From: JAPLHV01 sp964464245 | GTDB lineage: Bacteria > Caldisericota > JANLFM01 | Direction: 5' to 3' | Length of the DNA: 32,594 nt | NCBI GenBank assembly: GCA_964464245.1 | Contig: CAYXFH010000182.1 | Coordinates: 1 to 32,594, forward strand | Shown: in pieces, positions 1-7,274 of the stretch | How positions within the stretch are numbered: the stretch's first letter is position 1 | How the letters are laid out: every line of letters begins with the position of its first letter | Program-made: the position numbers and the translations under genes | Notes under the pieces: model-generated | Databases searched by the model: none | Told to the model about the DNA's origin: nothing | Seen by the model: the letters and a program-made list of their open reading frames with translations, nothing else

Positions 1-373
1 GCTTGACGCCGGCTTGCTGAAGAATATCGTTCAAACGTGGCCCCTCCCAGAGCACAGTGGCGTCCCACCCCTCTACGCAGTGCAGGGTAACCACCTTTTT
101 GAAGCTGGGGAATTGGGAGAGAACCTGGTCGTAGGGTAAGGTGAGGGTCTTCGTGACAAGACCTTTCACCTCCAGGCGGTAGGTGGCTAGGTTGACCTTT
201 TGGGGTCCGGAGATGGAGTTCTCCCGGAAGCTGGTCACCGAATCGAGCCGCTGCCCCTGGTAATCCCGCACTTCCACCGCTTGCAATGGCTGCTGTTCAG
301 GTGAAGCAAGGCAGCCAGTGAAAAGGCATCCGAGAAAGGATGCAAGCAGAAAACCGAGAACGATCCGTTTCAT
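1..373 (-). CDS. Molybdopterin-dependent oxidoreductase (sulfite oxidase fold) lipoprotein, partial
   Basis: The 5' part (124 codons) of a minus-strand gene that runs off the left edge of the window. Reading back from ATG at 373 gives a hydrophobic N-terminus (MKRIVLGFLLASFLGC...) with two possible lipobox cysteines (FLGC and FTGC), so an exported lipoprotein is likely. About 90 residues in comes KKVVTLHCVEGWDATVLWEG, which resembles the Mo-cofactor-binding segment of the oxidoreductase molybdopterin-binding domain (PF00174; sulfite oxidase, MsrP/YedY), where the Cys in HCVEGW would be the molybdenum ligand. A Shine-Dalgarno AGGAGG lies 7-12 nt before the ATG. The substrate cannot be told from this fragment. 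The xanthine-dehydrogenase-family genes nearby show another use of molybdopterin in the same region. Confidence 0.8.
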   Translation of the reverse strand, partial: MKRIVLGFLLASFLGCLFTGCLASPEQQPLQAVEVRDYQGQRLDSVTSFRENSISGPQKVNLATYRLEVKGLVTKTLTLPYDQVLSQFPSFKKVVTLHCVEGWDATVLWEGPRLNDILQQAGVK

Positions 374-375
374 TT

Positions 376-393
376 CAGTAGGACCTCCTACTG
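376..393 (-). promoter_or_regulatory. Perfect palindrome enclosing the ribosome binding site
   Basis: CAGTAGGA-CC-TCCTACTG is a perfect 18-bp inverted repeat. On the minus strand it contains the AGGAGG Shine-Dalgarno of the molybdopterin lipoprotein gene, so the mRNA could fold a 7-bp stem with a 4-nt loop over its own ribosome binding site. It could equally be an operator. The pairing is seen directly; the function is inferred. Confidence 0.4.
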
Positions 394-482
394 CATGAAC
401 CTTTCTCCATTTCTAACTATTCCCAGATTCACCCCAACCAATTGCGCAGAAGGCGATTAATCGGGAACTTCGCAGCAGAAAC

Positions 483-512
483 AAAAAGCAGTGCCGCGCG
501 GCACTGCTTTTT
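483..512. terminator. Palindromic rho-independent terminator
   Basis: A perfect 30-bp palindrome, AAAAAGCAGTGCCGC followed by its exact reverse complement, gives a GC-rich hairpin flanked by A5 and T5 and so works in either orientation. It lies 20 bp beyond the iorB stop codon, on the downstream side, and probably ends the iorAB transcript before the lipoprotein gene. Confidence 0.85.
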
Positions 513-531
513 GATGAGGAACAAAGGGGGG

Positions 532-1095
532 TTATAGTTGGATGGCGATGGCTTGACGGCCCAGCTCGAAGGCCTTCAGGTTTTCCTCCAGAAAGCGTTT
601 CACGTTCTCTTCAATGACCCGGTGGAAAACCTCTGCCGGGAAGGGGAAGAAATGGCTGGCTGCCCCCAGCACGACGATGTTGGCGGATTGGACGCTGCCT
701 GCCTGCTTGGCCAATTCAGTGGCGGGGAGGAGAAAGAAGCCGTGGTTCCGCGCTTTGGTCAAGATCTCTTCCTGGGAGAAGGAGACCGGATTGGGAGCGA
801 AGTTGCTGCTAGCGATGGCTTTCCCTGAAGGCGCTAGGAATTGGACATAGCGCAGCGCTTCAACCGGCTCCAAGCCCAGCAGGATGTCGGCCGATCCTTG
901 CTCGATGAGCGGGCTCCAGACTTTCTCACCGATCCGCACCAGGGATTGCACCGGCCCGCCTCGCTGGGCGAGCCCTTTGATCTCGGAGCGTTTCGCCTCT
1001 AAACCCTGGCTTAGCGCTGCCTTGGCGATGAGGCTGGCCACCAGCAGGTTGCCCTGACCGCCCACCCCGGCGATGACGACATCTACCTTATTCAT
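532..1095 (-). CDS. iorB: Indolepyruvate:ferredoxin oxidoreductase, beta subunit
   Basis: 187 residues, the normal length for IorB. The N-terminal GVGGQGNLLVASLIAKAA is the glycine-rich motif of the gamma domain of the pyruvate/ketoisovalerate oxidoreductase family, and AKRSEIKGLAQRGGPVQS is typical of IorB. With IorA it oxidatively decarboxylates arylpyruvates from aromatic amino acid transamination to aryl-acyl-CoA, reducing ferredoxin in the cytoplasm. The ATG at 1095 overlaps the iorA stop codon (ATGA), so translation is probably coupled. A perfect terminator follows. The enzyme is characteristic of anaerobic amino acid fermenters; it also runs in reverse in some organisms. Confidence 0.9.
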   Translation of the reverse strand: MNKVDVVIAGVGGQGNLLVASLIAKAALSQGLEAKRSEIKGLAQRGGPVQSLVRIGEKVWSPLIEQGSADILLGLEPVEALRYVQFLAPSGKAIASSNFAPNPVSFSQEEILTKARNHGFFLLPATELAKQAGSVQSANIVVLGAASHFFPFPAEVFHRVIEENVKRFLEENLKAFELGRQAIAIQL

Positions 1096-2642
1096 GCGGC
1101 TTTCCTCCTTTTCCCCTCGGTCAGGCAGGGGGAGCGCGAGATCAGCGCCATCGGCCCCGGCTGGGCGTAGGCTTGACGGAAGACCTCATCCAACTCGGCT
1201 TCCGGGCGATTAGGGTTGAATACCCGGAATGGCACTCCAAGTCCCCCCAGGACTTGCTCCAAGGTGACCGGCGCCTTCCCATCGTTGTCCCATGCTGGGG
1301 TAGGCTGACCCCCGGTCATGGCGGTGATCTCATTGTCCAGGATCAAGACCAACAGGTCGGCCCGGTTATGCACCGCATCGACCATTGGCGGCAAACCGGC
1401 GTGGAAGAAAGTAGAGTCTCCCAGTACAGCTACTGGCTTGATGCCGGAATAGGCCAAGCCTAAAGCCATGCCGATGGAGGCGCCCATGCAGACGATGGTG
1501 TCGATCACTTCCAGAGGAGGAAAAGCGGCCAGCGAATAGCAGCCGATATCACCCGTCACTACAGGTGGGGCAAGCCGCTTGAGGGCGGCGAAGGCCCGAT
1601 TGTAGCCGCATCCTGCGCAGAAGCCGGGGTAGCGGGGAGGCAGGCCAACCTCCGCCGGACGATGGGAGTAGGGGAGGGAGAGAGCTTGAGCCACTAGGTC
1701 GGGAGTCATCTCCCACTCCCGGGGCAAGGTCCCGTCCAGCTTGCCGTGGACCTTAGGGTCCAGTCGGGCGAGAGCCCGCTCCACCAGCGGTTCGCCTTCC
1801 TCCACGACGATGATCTCTTGGCAGCGCTCCAGGAAACGGTGCAATAGCGCCTGAGGAAGAGGGTAGGAGCCGATCTTGAGCAGGGAATCGCTGCCGTTCC
1901 AGCGCTCGCGAACATGCGCATAGGCGACACCCGAGGCGATGATGCCGCGCTCCTTGGAGAGCAGGTGGATCTCGTTGAAGGGCAGTTCCTCGCTGATCGC
2001 TTCCAACTCTCGTTGCCGGGCGTTCAGTTCCTTGTGGAGGAGTTTGGCGTGGGAGGGGACCACTACCCAGCGGCGGCGGTCATGCCGTAGGAGAGTCTCG
2101 TTGACCGGCCGACGCGTGGAGTCGGTCGCAACCGAGCCCTCGCCGTAGCAAACCCGGGTTACCAGGCGCAAGAGGACGGGAAGGCGCAACCGTTCTGAGA
2201 TCTCGAAGGCAGTCTGGGTCATAGTGAAGGCTTCCTGGGGGTCGCTCGGCTCCAGGCAGAAGGTCTTGGCGAAGGCAGCCAACAGACGAGAGTCCTGCTC
2301 GTTCTGCGAAGAATACATGCTTGGGTCATCCCCCACGGCCAACACCAGCCCGCCATTTACTCCGGTGAAGACGCTGTTCACGAAGGAATCCATGGCCACA
2401 TTCAACCCGACATGCTTCATCGAGACCAAAACGCGTTGGTTAGCGTAGGAAGCTCCCAGAGCTGTCTCGTAGGCTACCTTCTCGTTAATGCACCAGTAGA
2501 CGGGAACCCCCGCCCCGGATCGGCCGATGGCTTCCTGAATCTCCGAGGCCGGGGTTCCCGGATAGGCGGCGGAGAGACTGCAGCCGGCCTGGATCGCTCC
2601 CCAAGCCACAGCCTCGTCTCCGGTCCATAACTGTTTGCTCAT
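1092..2642 (-). CDS. iorA: Indolepyruvate:ferredoxin oxidoreductase, alpha subunit, without ferredoxin domain
   Basis: 516 residues. The N-terminal half is the pyrimidine-binding domain (GDEAVAWGAIQAGCSLSAAY near residue 8, then MKHVGLNVAMDSF). The C-terminal half is the thiamine-diphosphate domain, entered by FCAGCGYNRAF and containing GDIGCYSL and the metal/TPP motif GDSTFFHAGL...DNEITAMTGGQ. Known IorA proteins are commonly about 570-650 residues and end in a domain with two [4Fe-4S] clusters; this one stops at ISRSPCLTEGKRRKAA, just where that domain would begin, with a normal stop codon overlapping iorB. The start has AAGGAG 8 nt upstream. Electrons would then have to pass directly to a separate ferredoxin. 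Confidence 0.9.
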   Translation of the reverse strand: MSKQLWTGDEAVAWGAIQAGCSLSAAYPGTPASEIQEAIGRSGAGVPVYWCINEKVAYETALGASYANQRVLVSMKHVGLNVAMDSFVNSVFTGVNGGLVLAVGDDPSMYSSQNEQDSRLLAAFAKTFCLEPSDPQEAFTMTQTAFEISERLRLPVLLRLVTRVCYGEGSVATDSTRRPVNETLLRHDRRRWVVVPSHAKLLHKELNARQRELEAISEELPFNEIHLLSKERGIIASGVAYAHVRERWNGSDSLLKIGSYPLPQALLHRFLERCQEIIVVEEGEPLVERALARLDPKVHGKLDGTLPREWEMTPDLVAQALSLPYSHRPAEVGLPPRYPGFCAGCGYNRAFAALKRLAPPVVTGDIGCYSLAAFPPLEVIDTIVCMGASIGMALGLAYSGIKPVAVLGDSTFFHAGLPPMVDAVHNRADLLVLILDNEITAMTGGQPTPAWDNDGKAPVTLEQVLGGLGVPFRVFNPNRPEAELDEVFRQAYAQPGPMALISRSPCLTEGKRRKAA

Positions 2643-2948
2643 TGGTTCACTCCTTCTTTTTCAGGATGCTTCACTGTGGGGGACTCTAGCGGGTCAAGCT
2701 GAGTTCGAGCTCGACCTGATGGGAACCGCCGATGAAGGTGGGGACAGGTGGCGCTAATGTTCGGGCATCTAGCGATCATCGCCCTGACTGTAGAGAAAAC
2801 TCTTGCCAAAGGCAAGCCGAACGATACACAATAAGAACGAAGCGGGACGACCACAGCCGATGATCGTACAAGGAGCCGGGCAGGTTTTTCCGGCGATTGA
2901 CTGTAGGATTTGTCTCGCTTGTGATGACCGGCAACGGAAGGAGGAACG
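2643..2948. other. Divergent intergenic region between iorA and the molybdenum hydroxylase genes
   Basis: About 306 bp with no convincing gene. It must hold the promoters of both divergent operons. A 10-bp palindrome TCGAGCTCGA lies at 2705-2714. On the plus strand TTGCCA (2803-2808) and TACACA (2825-2830) are a weak promoter candidate with a 16-bp spacer, and the inverted repeat CTTGCC-AAA-GGCAAG (2802-2816) overlaps its -35 and could be an operator. I recognise no riboswitch here. Confidence 0.35.
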
Positions 2949-3791
2949 ATGCTTAAACAGGTAATCGATTACATCAGCCCCACTGACCTGGGGGAGGCCG
3001 TAGCCCTGCTCCGTCAGTTCCCGGGGGAAGGAGCCCTGGTGGGGGGCGGCCTGGATCTCTCTTGGCGGCCTCGCAAGCAAGCCCGGGTGCTGATTGGCCT
3101 GGATCGGCTGGCGCTTACCTACCAGGAACGTCGTGAGGAAGGCCTGGCCATCGGCGCCACCACCACTCTCCTCCAGATGGTTGAGTCGCCGCTTCTAGCC
3201 ACCTACCTGGGAGGATTCCTGCCGCGCGTTCTCAACCGCGTTGCCACCTCTCTCCTGCGCGGGATGATCACCATCGGCGGCGCATTGGTACGAGCCTACC
3301 CATGGGCTGACCTACCCTGTCTCTTCCTCGGCCTGGAGACGCAGGTCGTCCTATACGACGGAGCCGATCGCCTGCTTTCCCTTGCCGACTACTACGCTGA
3401 CCGCTCCTTGCGCGGGGCGGATGGCCCGCTCCTGCGTGAAGTGCTGTTACCGCCGCTGGAAGGGAGCCGGATCGCCTACCAACGCTTCACCCGCACGGCA
3501 GTGGATATCCCGCTCTTGAACCAGCTCTTGCGCATACGATGGGATGGGAGCCGCGTGGCCGAAGCGTTCGTTTGGCTGGGCGCCCGTCCCGGCGCAGCTC
3601 AGCAGATGGCCGAGGTAGAGGCATTGCTGGTAGGCAGCAGCCTGACCGGGGAGGAGCGCGAGCAGGCTGTGGTACGGATGCGCGAGCAGGCTGTGGTAGA
3701 CAGCGACCTTCGTTTGAGCGCTGATTATCGCCGCCATCTAGCCGGAGCGCTGCTGCGTCGAAATCTCGAGGAGGTGGCCGATGCTGCTTGA
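2949..3791 (+). CDS. Xanthine dehydrogenase family protein, FAD-binding subunit
   Basis: 280 residues, the usual size for the medium (CoxM/XdhB-type) subunit of molybdenum hydroxylases. GALVGGGLDLSWRPRK (about residues 28-43) corresponds to the first FAD pyrophosphate motif (AGGTDL type) and GMITIGGALVRAYPWADLP (about 105-123) to the second. It passes electrons from the Fe-S subunit to FAD and an acceptor such as NAD+. GGAAGGAGG precedes the ATG at good spacing. The next gene starts 11 bp inside this one. Near the C-terminus the residues REQAVV occur twice (REQAVVRMREQAVV), reflecting a 21-bp in-frame direct duplication (about 3657-3700). Confidence 0.9.
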   Translation: MLKQVIDYISPTDLGEAVALLRQFPGEGALVGGGLDLSWRPRKQARVLIGLDRLALTYQERREEGLAIGATTTLLQMVESPLLATYLGGFLPRVLNRVATSLLRGMITIGGALVRAYPWADLPCLFLGLETQVVLYDGADRLLSLADYYADRSLRGADGPLLREVLLPPLEGSRIAYQRFTRTAVDIPLLNQLLRIRWDGSRVAEAFVWLGARPGAAQQMAEVEALLVGSSLTGEEREQAVVRMREQAVVDSDLRLSADYRRHLAGALLRRNLEEVADAA

Positions 3792-4302
3792 CTTTGTACT
3801 GAACGGAGTAGCGACATCCTGGAACATCCACCCGGGGGAGAGCCTCTTTGAGGCACTGCGCCGTCATGGGCGCCTGGAAGTGAAAGGCAACAACTGCGGC
3901 AACGGGGAATGCGGCGCCTGCACTGTCCTTTTGGAAGGAGTGCCGGTCCCCTCTTGCGCCCTGCTGGCTGGTCGGGCGGCGGGGAAGCGAGTGGAGACGG
4001 TCTCCTCGCTGGGGACTATGGAGCGCCTTCACCCCTTGCAGCAAGCTTTCCTGGAGCATAGCGCCGTCCAGTGCGGCTACTGTGTGCCCGGCATCCTGCT
4101 CTCGATGAAGGCGCTTTTGGCCAGAGAACCCACTCCCAGCCGGGAGAAGATCGCCATCGCTCTGTCAGGCCACCTCTGCCGCTGCACCGGTTATCTGCAG
4201 CAGATCGAGGCAGTGGAAGCGCTGGGACTGCCGCACCCCAGTGCGGCAGAAACGAACGCTGTTAATTGCCAGGACCGGGAAGGAGACACTGATGGACGTT
4301 AA
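3781..4302 (+). CDS. Xanthine dehydrogenase family protein, [2Fe-2S] subunit
   Basis: 173 residues, the small (CoxS/XdhC-type) subunit. The plant-ferredoxin cluster motif CGNGECGACTVLLEG is at about residues 39-53 with its fourth Cys in PSCALL. The second, all-helical cluster domain has QCGYCVPG and GHLCRCTGY. All eight cluster cysteines are present. The protein relays electrons from molybdopterin to FAD. It overlaps the upstream FAD subunit by 11 bp and the downstream catalytic subunit by 11 bp, giving the order M-S-L as in carbon monoxide dehydrogenase operons. Confidence 0.93.
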   Translation: MLLDFVLNGVATSWNIHPGESLFEALRRHGRLEVKGNNCGNGECGACTVLLEGVPVPSCALLAGRAAGKRVETVSSLGTMERLHPLQQAFLEHSAVQCGYCVPGILLSMKALLAREPTPSREKIAIALSGHLCRCTGYLQQIEAVEALGLPHPSAAETNAVNCQDREGDTDGR

Positions 4303-6601
4303 ACGCAGCGTCGGCGCCAGTCCGATCAAGATCGACGGCCCTTCGTTGGTCACAGGCCAATCCGTCTACACAGACGATATCCAGCTCCCCGGCCTGCTCT
4401 ACGGTAAAATCTTGTACAGCCCGTTGGCTCACGCCCGGATCGAGGAGATCAATACGGCCAAGGCCGAGCAGCTCCCCGGGGTGGCCTTAGTGTTGGACCA
4501 CCGCTCGGTTCCTCGTAAGGCTTATACCACGGCCGGCCAAGGGTACCCCGAGCCATCTCCCTATGACAACTTCATCTTCGACCACACCGTCCGTTTCATC
4601 GGCGACCGAGTAGCGGCAGTCTTTGCCGATTCGCTGGAGACAGCCGAGGAAGGACTCTCCTTGATCGGGGTGCGCTATCGCGAGCTTCCCGCCGTCTTCG
4701 ACCCAGTCGAGGCACGCCGTCCCGGTGCGCCGCGGGTGCATGAGGAGCCGGAGATCCAGGGCGCCTTCGACCCGGCGCGGAATTTGGTCACCCATCTTAA
4801 CTTGGAGATCGGCGCGGTGGAAGAAGCTTTGGCCGTCGCCCCTGTCCGCGTGGAGGGAACCTGGTCGACTCCCTTTTACCAGCATGTGCCAATGGAGACG
4901 CACATTGCCATTTCCTGGCTGGATGAGCGAGGCCGTTTAGTTCTGCGCACTTCCACCCAAGTGCCCTTCCATGCCCGCCGTATCTTGTCCCAGATCCTTG
5001 ATCTCCCCCTGTGGAAGATTAGAGTGATCAAACCCCGCATCGGTGGCGGTTTCGGCGGCAAACAGGAAGTGCTGCTGGAGGATCTCTGCGCCTTGGCTAC
5101 GCTGCGGACCGGCCGGCCGGCACGGATTGAACTTACCCGAGAGGAGGAATTTATCTCTTCCCGCCTGATGCACCCGATGGATGTGCGCGTCAGACTCGGC
5201 GCGGGGCGAGATGGCATCCTGCAAGCCCTGGAGATGGAGATCCTATCCAACACAGGCGCTTACGGGACGCACGGAGCCACCATCTTCTTCAATGCTGGCA
5301 GCAAGACCTTGCCGCTCTATAACAAGGCTGAGCACGTCCGCTTTGCCGGTGACGTGGTCTATACCAACATGCCGGTGCCGGGCGCCTACCGCGGGTACGG
5401 CGCCACCGAGGGATATTTCGCCTTGGAGTGCGCCATGGACGAGTTGGCTGGCCGGCTGGGGCTCGATCCCTTGGAGTTGCGCCGCCGTAACCACATTCGC
5501 TCCGGGGAGAGTTCTCCTATCTTCCGCAAGCTGGGGGAAGGCCGCGAGGGGGTACCCCAGATCATCGCCAGTTGCGGCTTGGAGGACTGCATTGAACTCG
5601 GCCGGCAGGCCATCGGCTGGGACGAGAAGCGCAGCCGACCTCGCCAGGTGGGGCCGCACACTTTCCGCGGCCTGGGGATGGGGATCTTCATGCAAGGATC
5701 GGCCATCCCACTGGTTGATATGGCCGCAGCAACCATGCGTATGAACGAGGATGGTTCCTTCCAGCTCTTCATCGGCGCCACCGATATCGGCACCGGTTCG
5801 GATACGATCCTTGCCCAGATCGCCGCCGAGGTCTTGTCTGTGCCGTTAGAGCATTTCGTGGTCACTTCATCGGACACCGACTTGACCCCCTTTGACAAAG
5901 GAGCTTACGCCTCCAGCACGACCTTTCTTTCCGGGGAAGCGGTGCGCAAATGCGCTCTGGCGTTAGGTGAGAAGATTCTGGCGGTAGCTGCCGTTCTCCT
6001 CGGCGAACCAGCGGAGGGGCTCCTGCTGGTGGAAGGAACCGCTCGTTCCACCGCCACGGGAAAACAAGTAACCTTGGAGGAGATTGGGATGCGCTGTTTT
6101 TACTTGGCCGGACAGCAGCAGTTGGAGGCTTCCGCTTCGCACGTCTCCGAGGTCTCTCCGCCACCCTTCGCCGCTCACTTCGCCGAAGTAGAAGTGGACA
6201 CCGAGACGGGTTGCATCAAACCGCTGCGTTACGTGGCGGCCGTGGATTGTGGCCAACCCATTCACCCCGGGCAGGCTCGCGGCCAAATGCTTGGCGCCCT
6301 GGTCAACGGCCTGGGCTTCGCTCTCAGCGAGGAGCTTCGCTTTTCACCACGTGGTGTAGCACTCAATCCAAACTTCTTCGATTACAAGATTCCTACTTCT
6401 CTTGATTTACCTGAGATCGAGACTATCTTCGTCCATACGGAGGAGCCCTCCGGCCCGTTCGGCGCTAAAAGCGTGGGAGAGATCTGCATCAACGGCCCAA
6501 TGCCGGTCATTGCCAACGCTGTCTACGACGCGGTCGGGATCCAGTTGAAACGTGCTCCCTTCACCCCGGAGTCTGTTCTGCGCTTGTTGGGGAAGCTGTG
6601 A
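4292..6601 (+). CDS. Xanthine dehydrogenase family protein, molybdopterin-binding catalytic subunit
   Basis: 769 residues from ATG at 4292, chosen because GGAAGGAG lies 6 nt upstream and conserved sequence (VGASPIKIDGPSLVTGQ) starts directly after; an in-frame ATG at 4241 has no such support. GGGFGGKQEVLLEDL is the molybdopterin-binding loop, PGAYRGYGATEGYF the conserved AYRG-type active-site loop, and GPFGAKSVGEICING near the C-terminus carries the catalytic Glu. The carbon monoxide dehydrogenase signature AYRCSFR is absent, so this is a hydroxylase of an N-heterocycle or aldehyde (purine- or nicotinate-like) rather than CO dehydrogenase; the substrate is open. No Moco maturation gene lies beside it in this window. 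Confidence 0.92.
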   Translation: MDVKRSVGASPIKIDGPSLVTGQSVYTDDIQLPGLLYGKILYSPLAHARIEEINTAKAEQLPGVALVLDHRSVPRKAYTTAGQGYPEPSPYDNFIFDHTVRFIGDRVAAVFADSLETAEEGLSLIGVRYRELPAVFDPVEARRPGAPRVHEEPEIQGAFDPARNLVTHLNLEIGAVEEALAVAPVRVEGTWSTPFYQHVPMETHIAISWLDERGRLVLRTSTQVPFHARRILSQILDLPLWKIRVIKPRIGGGFGGKQEVLLEDLCALATLRTGRPARIELTREEEFISSRLMHPMDVRVRLGAGRDGILQALEMEILSNTGAYGTHGATIFFNAGSKTLPLYNKAEHVRFAGDVVYTNMPVPGAYRGYGATEGYFALECAMDELAGRLGLDPLELRRRNHIRSGESSPIFRKLGEGREGVPQIIASCGLEDCIELGRQAIGWDEKRSRPRQVGPHTFRGLGMGIFMQGSAIPLVDMAAATMRMNEDGSFQLFIGATDIGTGSDTILAQIAAEVLSVPLEHFVVTSSDTDLTPFDKGAYASSTTFLSGEAVRKCALALGEKILAVAAVLLGEPAEGLLLVEGTARSTATGKQVTLEEIGMRCFYLAGQQQLEASASHVSEVSPPPFAAHFAEVEVDTETGCIKPLRYVAAVDCGQPIHPGQARGQMLGALVNGLGFALSEELRFSPRGVALNPNFFDYKIPTSLDLPEIETIFVHTEEPSGPFGAKSVGEICINGPMPVIANAVYDAVGIQLKRAPFTPESVLRLLGKL

Positions 6602-6605
6602 CGAG

Positions 6606-7052
6606 ATGAACGGAGAAACCCAACCGCCGCGTTCAGACAGCGCTTCTCGCTTCGCTGGAGGGCAGGTCTGGCGAAATTTGTTGCTGGTCGCCCTGCTGGG
6701 CCTTCTGGTTCTCTCCGGCTACGCGCTTTACCAACGCTACACTGGCTATGTCGAGGCGCGAGAGTCACTTTCCCAGGCCGAGCAGGAGCGGCACTCCCAA
6801 GAAGAGGCCTTCCATGACCTGCAGATTCGCGCCGAGGGGGCTGAGTCGCCCTTCCAGATGGAGCAGATCGCCCGTAACCAGCTTGGGATGGTCAGGCCGG
6901 GGGAGACGGTCTTTCGCCTCTCGCCGGAACTGCTTAGCTCTTCCACTCCATCAGAGCCGGCCGCCTCGATCCCACAGCGGCAAGGAATCCTGGGCTGGCT
7001 GGAGCGGATCTGGCAGGTCGTGGTTGATTTCTTCCGCTCGCTATTGCGTTAG
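6606..7052 (+). CDS. Septum formation initiator family protein (DivIC/FtsB-like)
   Basis: 148 residues from the ATG at 6606, 4 nt after the hydroxylase stop; an upstream in-frame start would overlap that gene needlessly. One membrane segment (VWRNLLLVALLGLLVLSGYA, about residues 21-40) is followed by a coiled-coil stretch (EARESLSQAEQERHSQEEAF) and then the family signature MEQIARNQLGMVRPGE. In known systems the protein joins the FtsL/DivIB divisome complex outside the membrane. Beyond the usual ~110-130 residues there is a Ser/Pro linker and an amphipathic C-terminal helix (ILGWLERIWQVVVDFFRSLL). Its position before tRNA-Met-tilS-hpt-ftsH matches the divIC locus of Bacillota. Confidence 0.82.
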   Translation: MNGETQPPRSDSASRFAGGQVWRNLLLVALLGLLVLSGYALYQRYTGYVEARESLSQAEQERHSQEEAFHDLQIRAEGAESPFQMEQIARNQLGMVRPGETVFRLSPELLSSSTPSEPAASIPQRQGILGWLERIWQVVVDFFRSLLR

Positions 7053-7063
7053 GAAAGCCCTAC

Positions 7064-7092
7064 TTGACCCCCGCCCCGTTTCGGCATAAGAT
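7064..7092 (+). promoter_or_regulatory. Sigma-A-type promoter of the tRNA-Met genes
   Basis: TTGACC (7064-7069) and TAAGAT (7087-7092) are separated by exactly 17 bp. The expected start of transcription (about 7099) is a few nt before the first tRNA (7104). It probably drives both tRNAs and may read on into tilS-hpt. Confidence 0.75.
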
Positions 7093-7103
7093 AGCATTGT
7101 TGG

Positions 7104-7180
<77 letters not shown>

Positions 7181-7192
7181 ATTATTTTTTTT

Positions 7193-7269
7193 GGCGGCGT
7201 AGCTCAGTTGGTCAGAGCAAGCGGCTCATACCCGCTGCGTCCGGGGTTCGAATCCCTGCGCCGCCACCA
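7193..7269 (+). tRNA. tRNA-Met (elongator), anticodon CAT
   Basis: 77 nt, acceptor GGCGGCG/CGCCGCC, CCA encoded. The anticodon loop is CTCATAC with fully paired position 1-72, so it is not the initiator. A CAT anticodon could also be the tRNA-Ile2 that TilS modifies, but the loop ending in C and the GGCGG acceptor resemble the elongator tRNA-Met of Bacillus; Ile2 species usually have loop CTCATAA. It lies 12 nt after tRNA-fMet and only 5 nt before tilS. Confidence 0.88.
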
Positions 7270-7274
7270 CTAAG

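Noticed and set aside
4292..6601. Aerobic carbon monoxide dehydrogenase large subunit
   Set aside because: Lacks the AYRCSFR signature; has AYRGYGATEG of the wider xanthine dehydrogenase family.
7193..7269. Second CAT tRNA as the tRNA-Ile2 substrate of the neighbouring TilS
   Set aside because: The anticodon loop (CTCATAC) and acceptor fit elongator tRNA-Met; position next to tilS is part of an old gene order. Not fully excluded.
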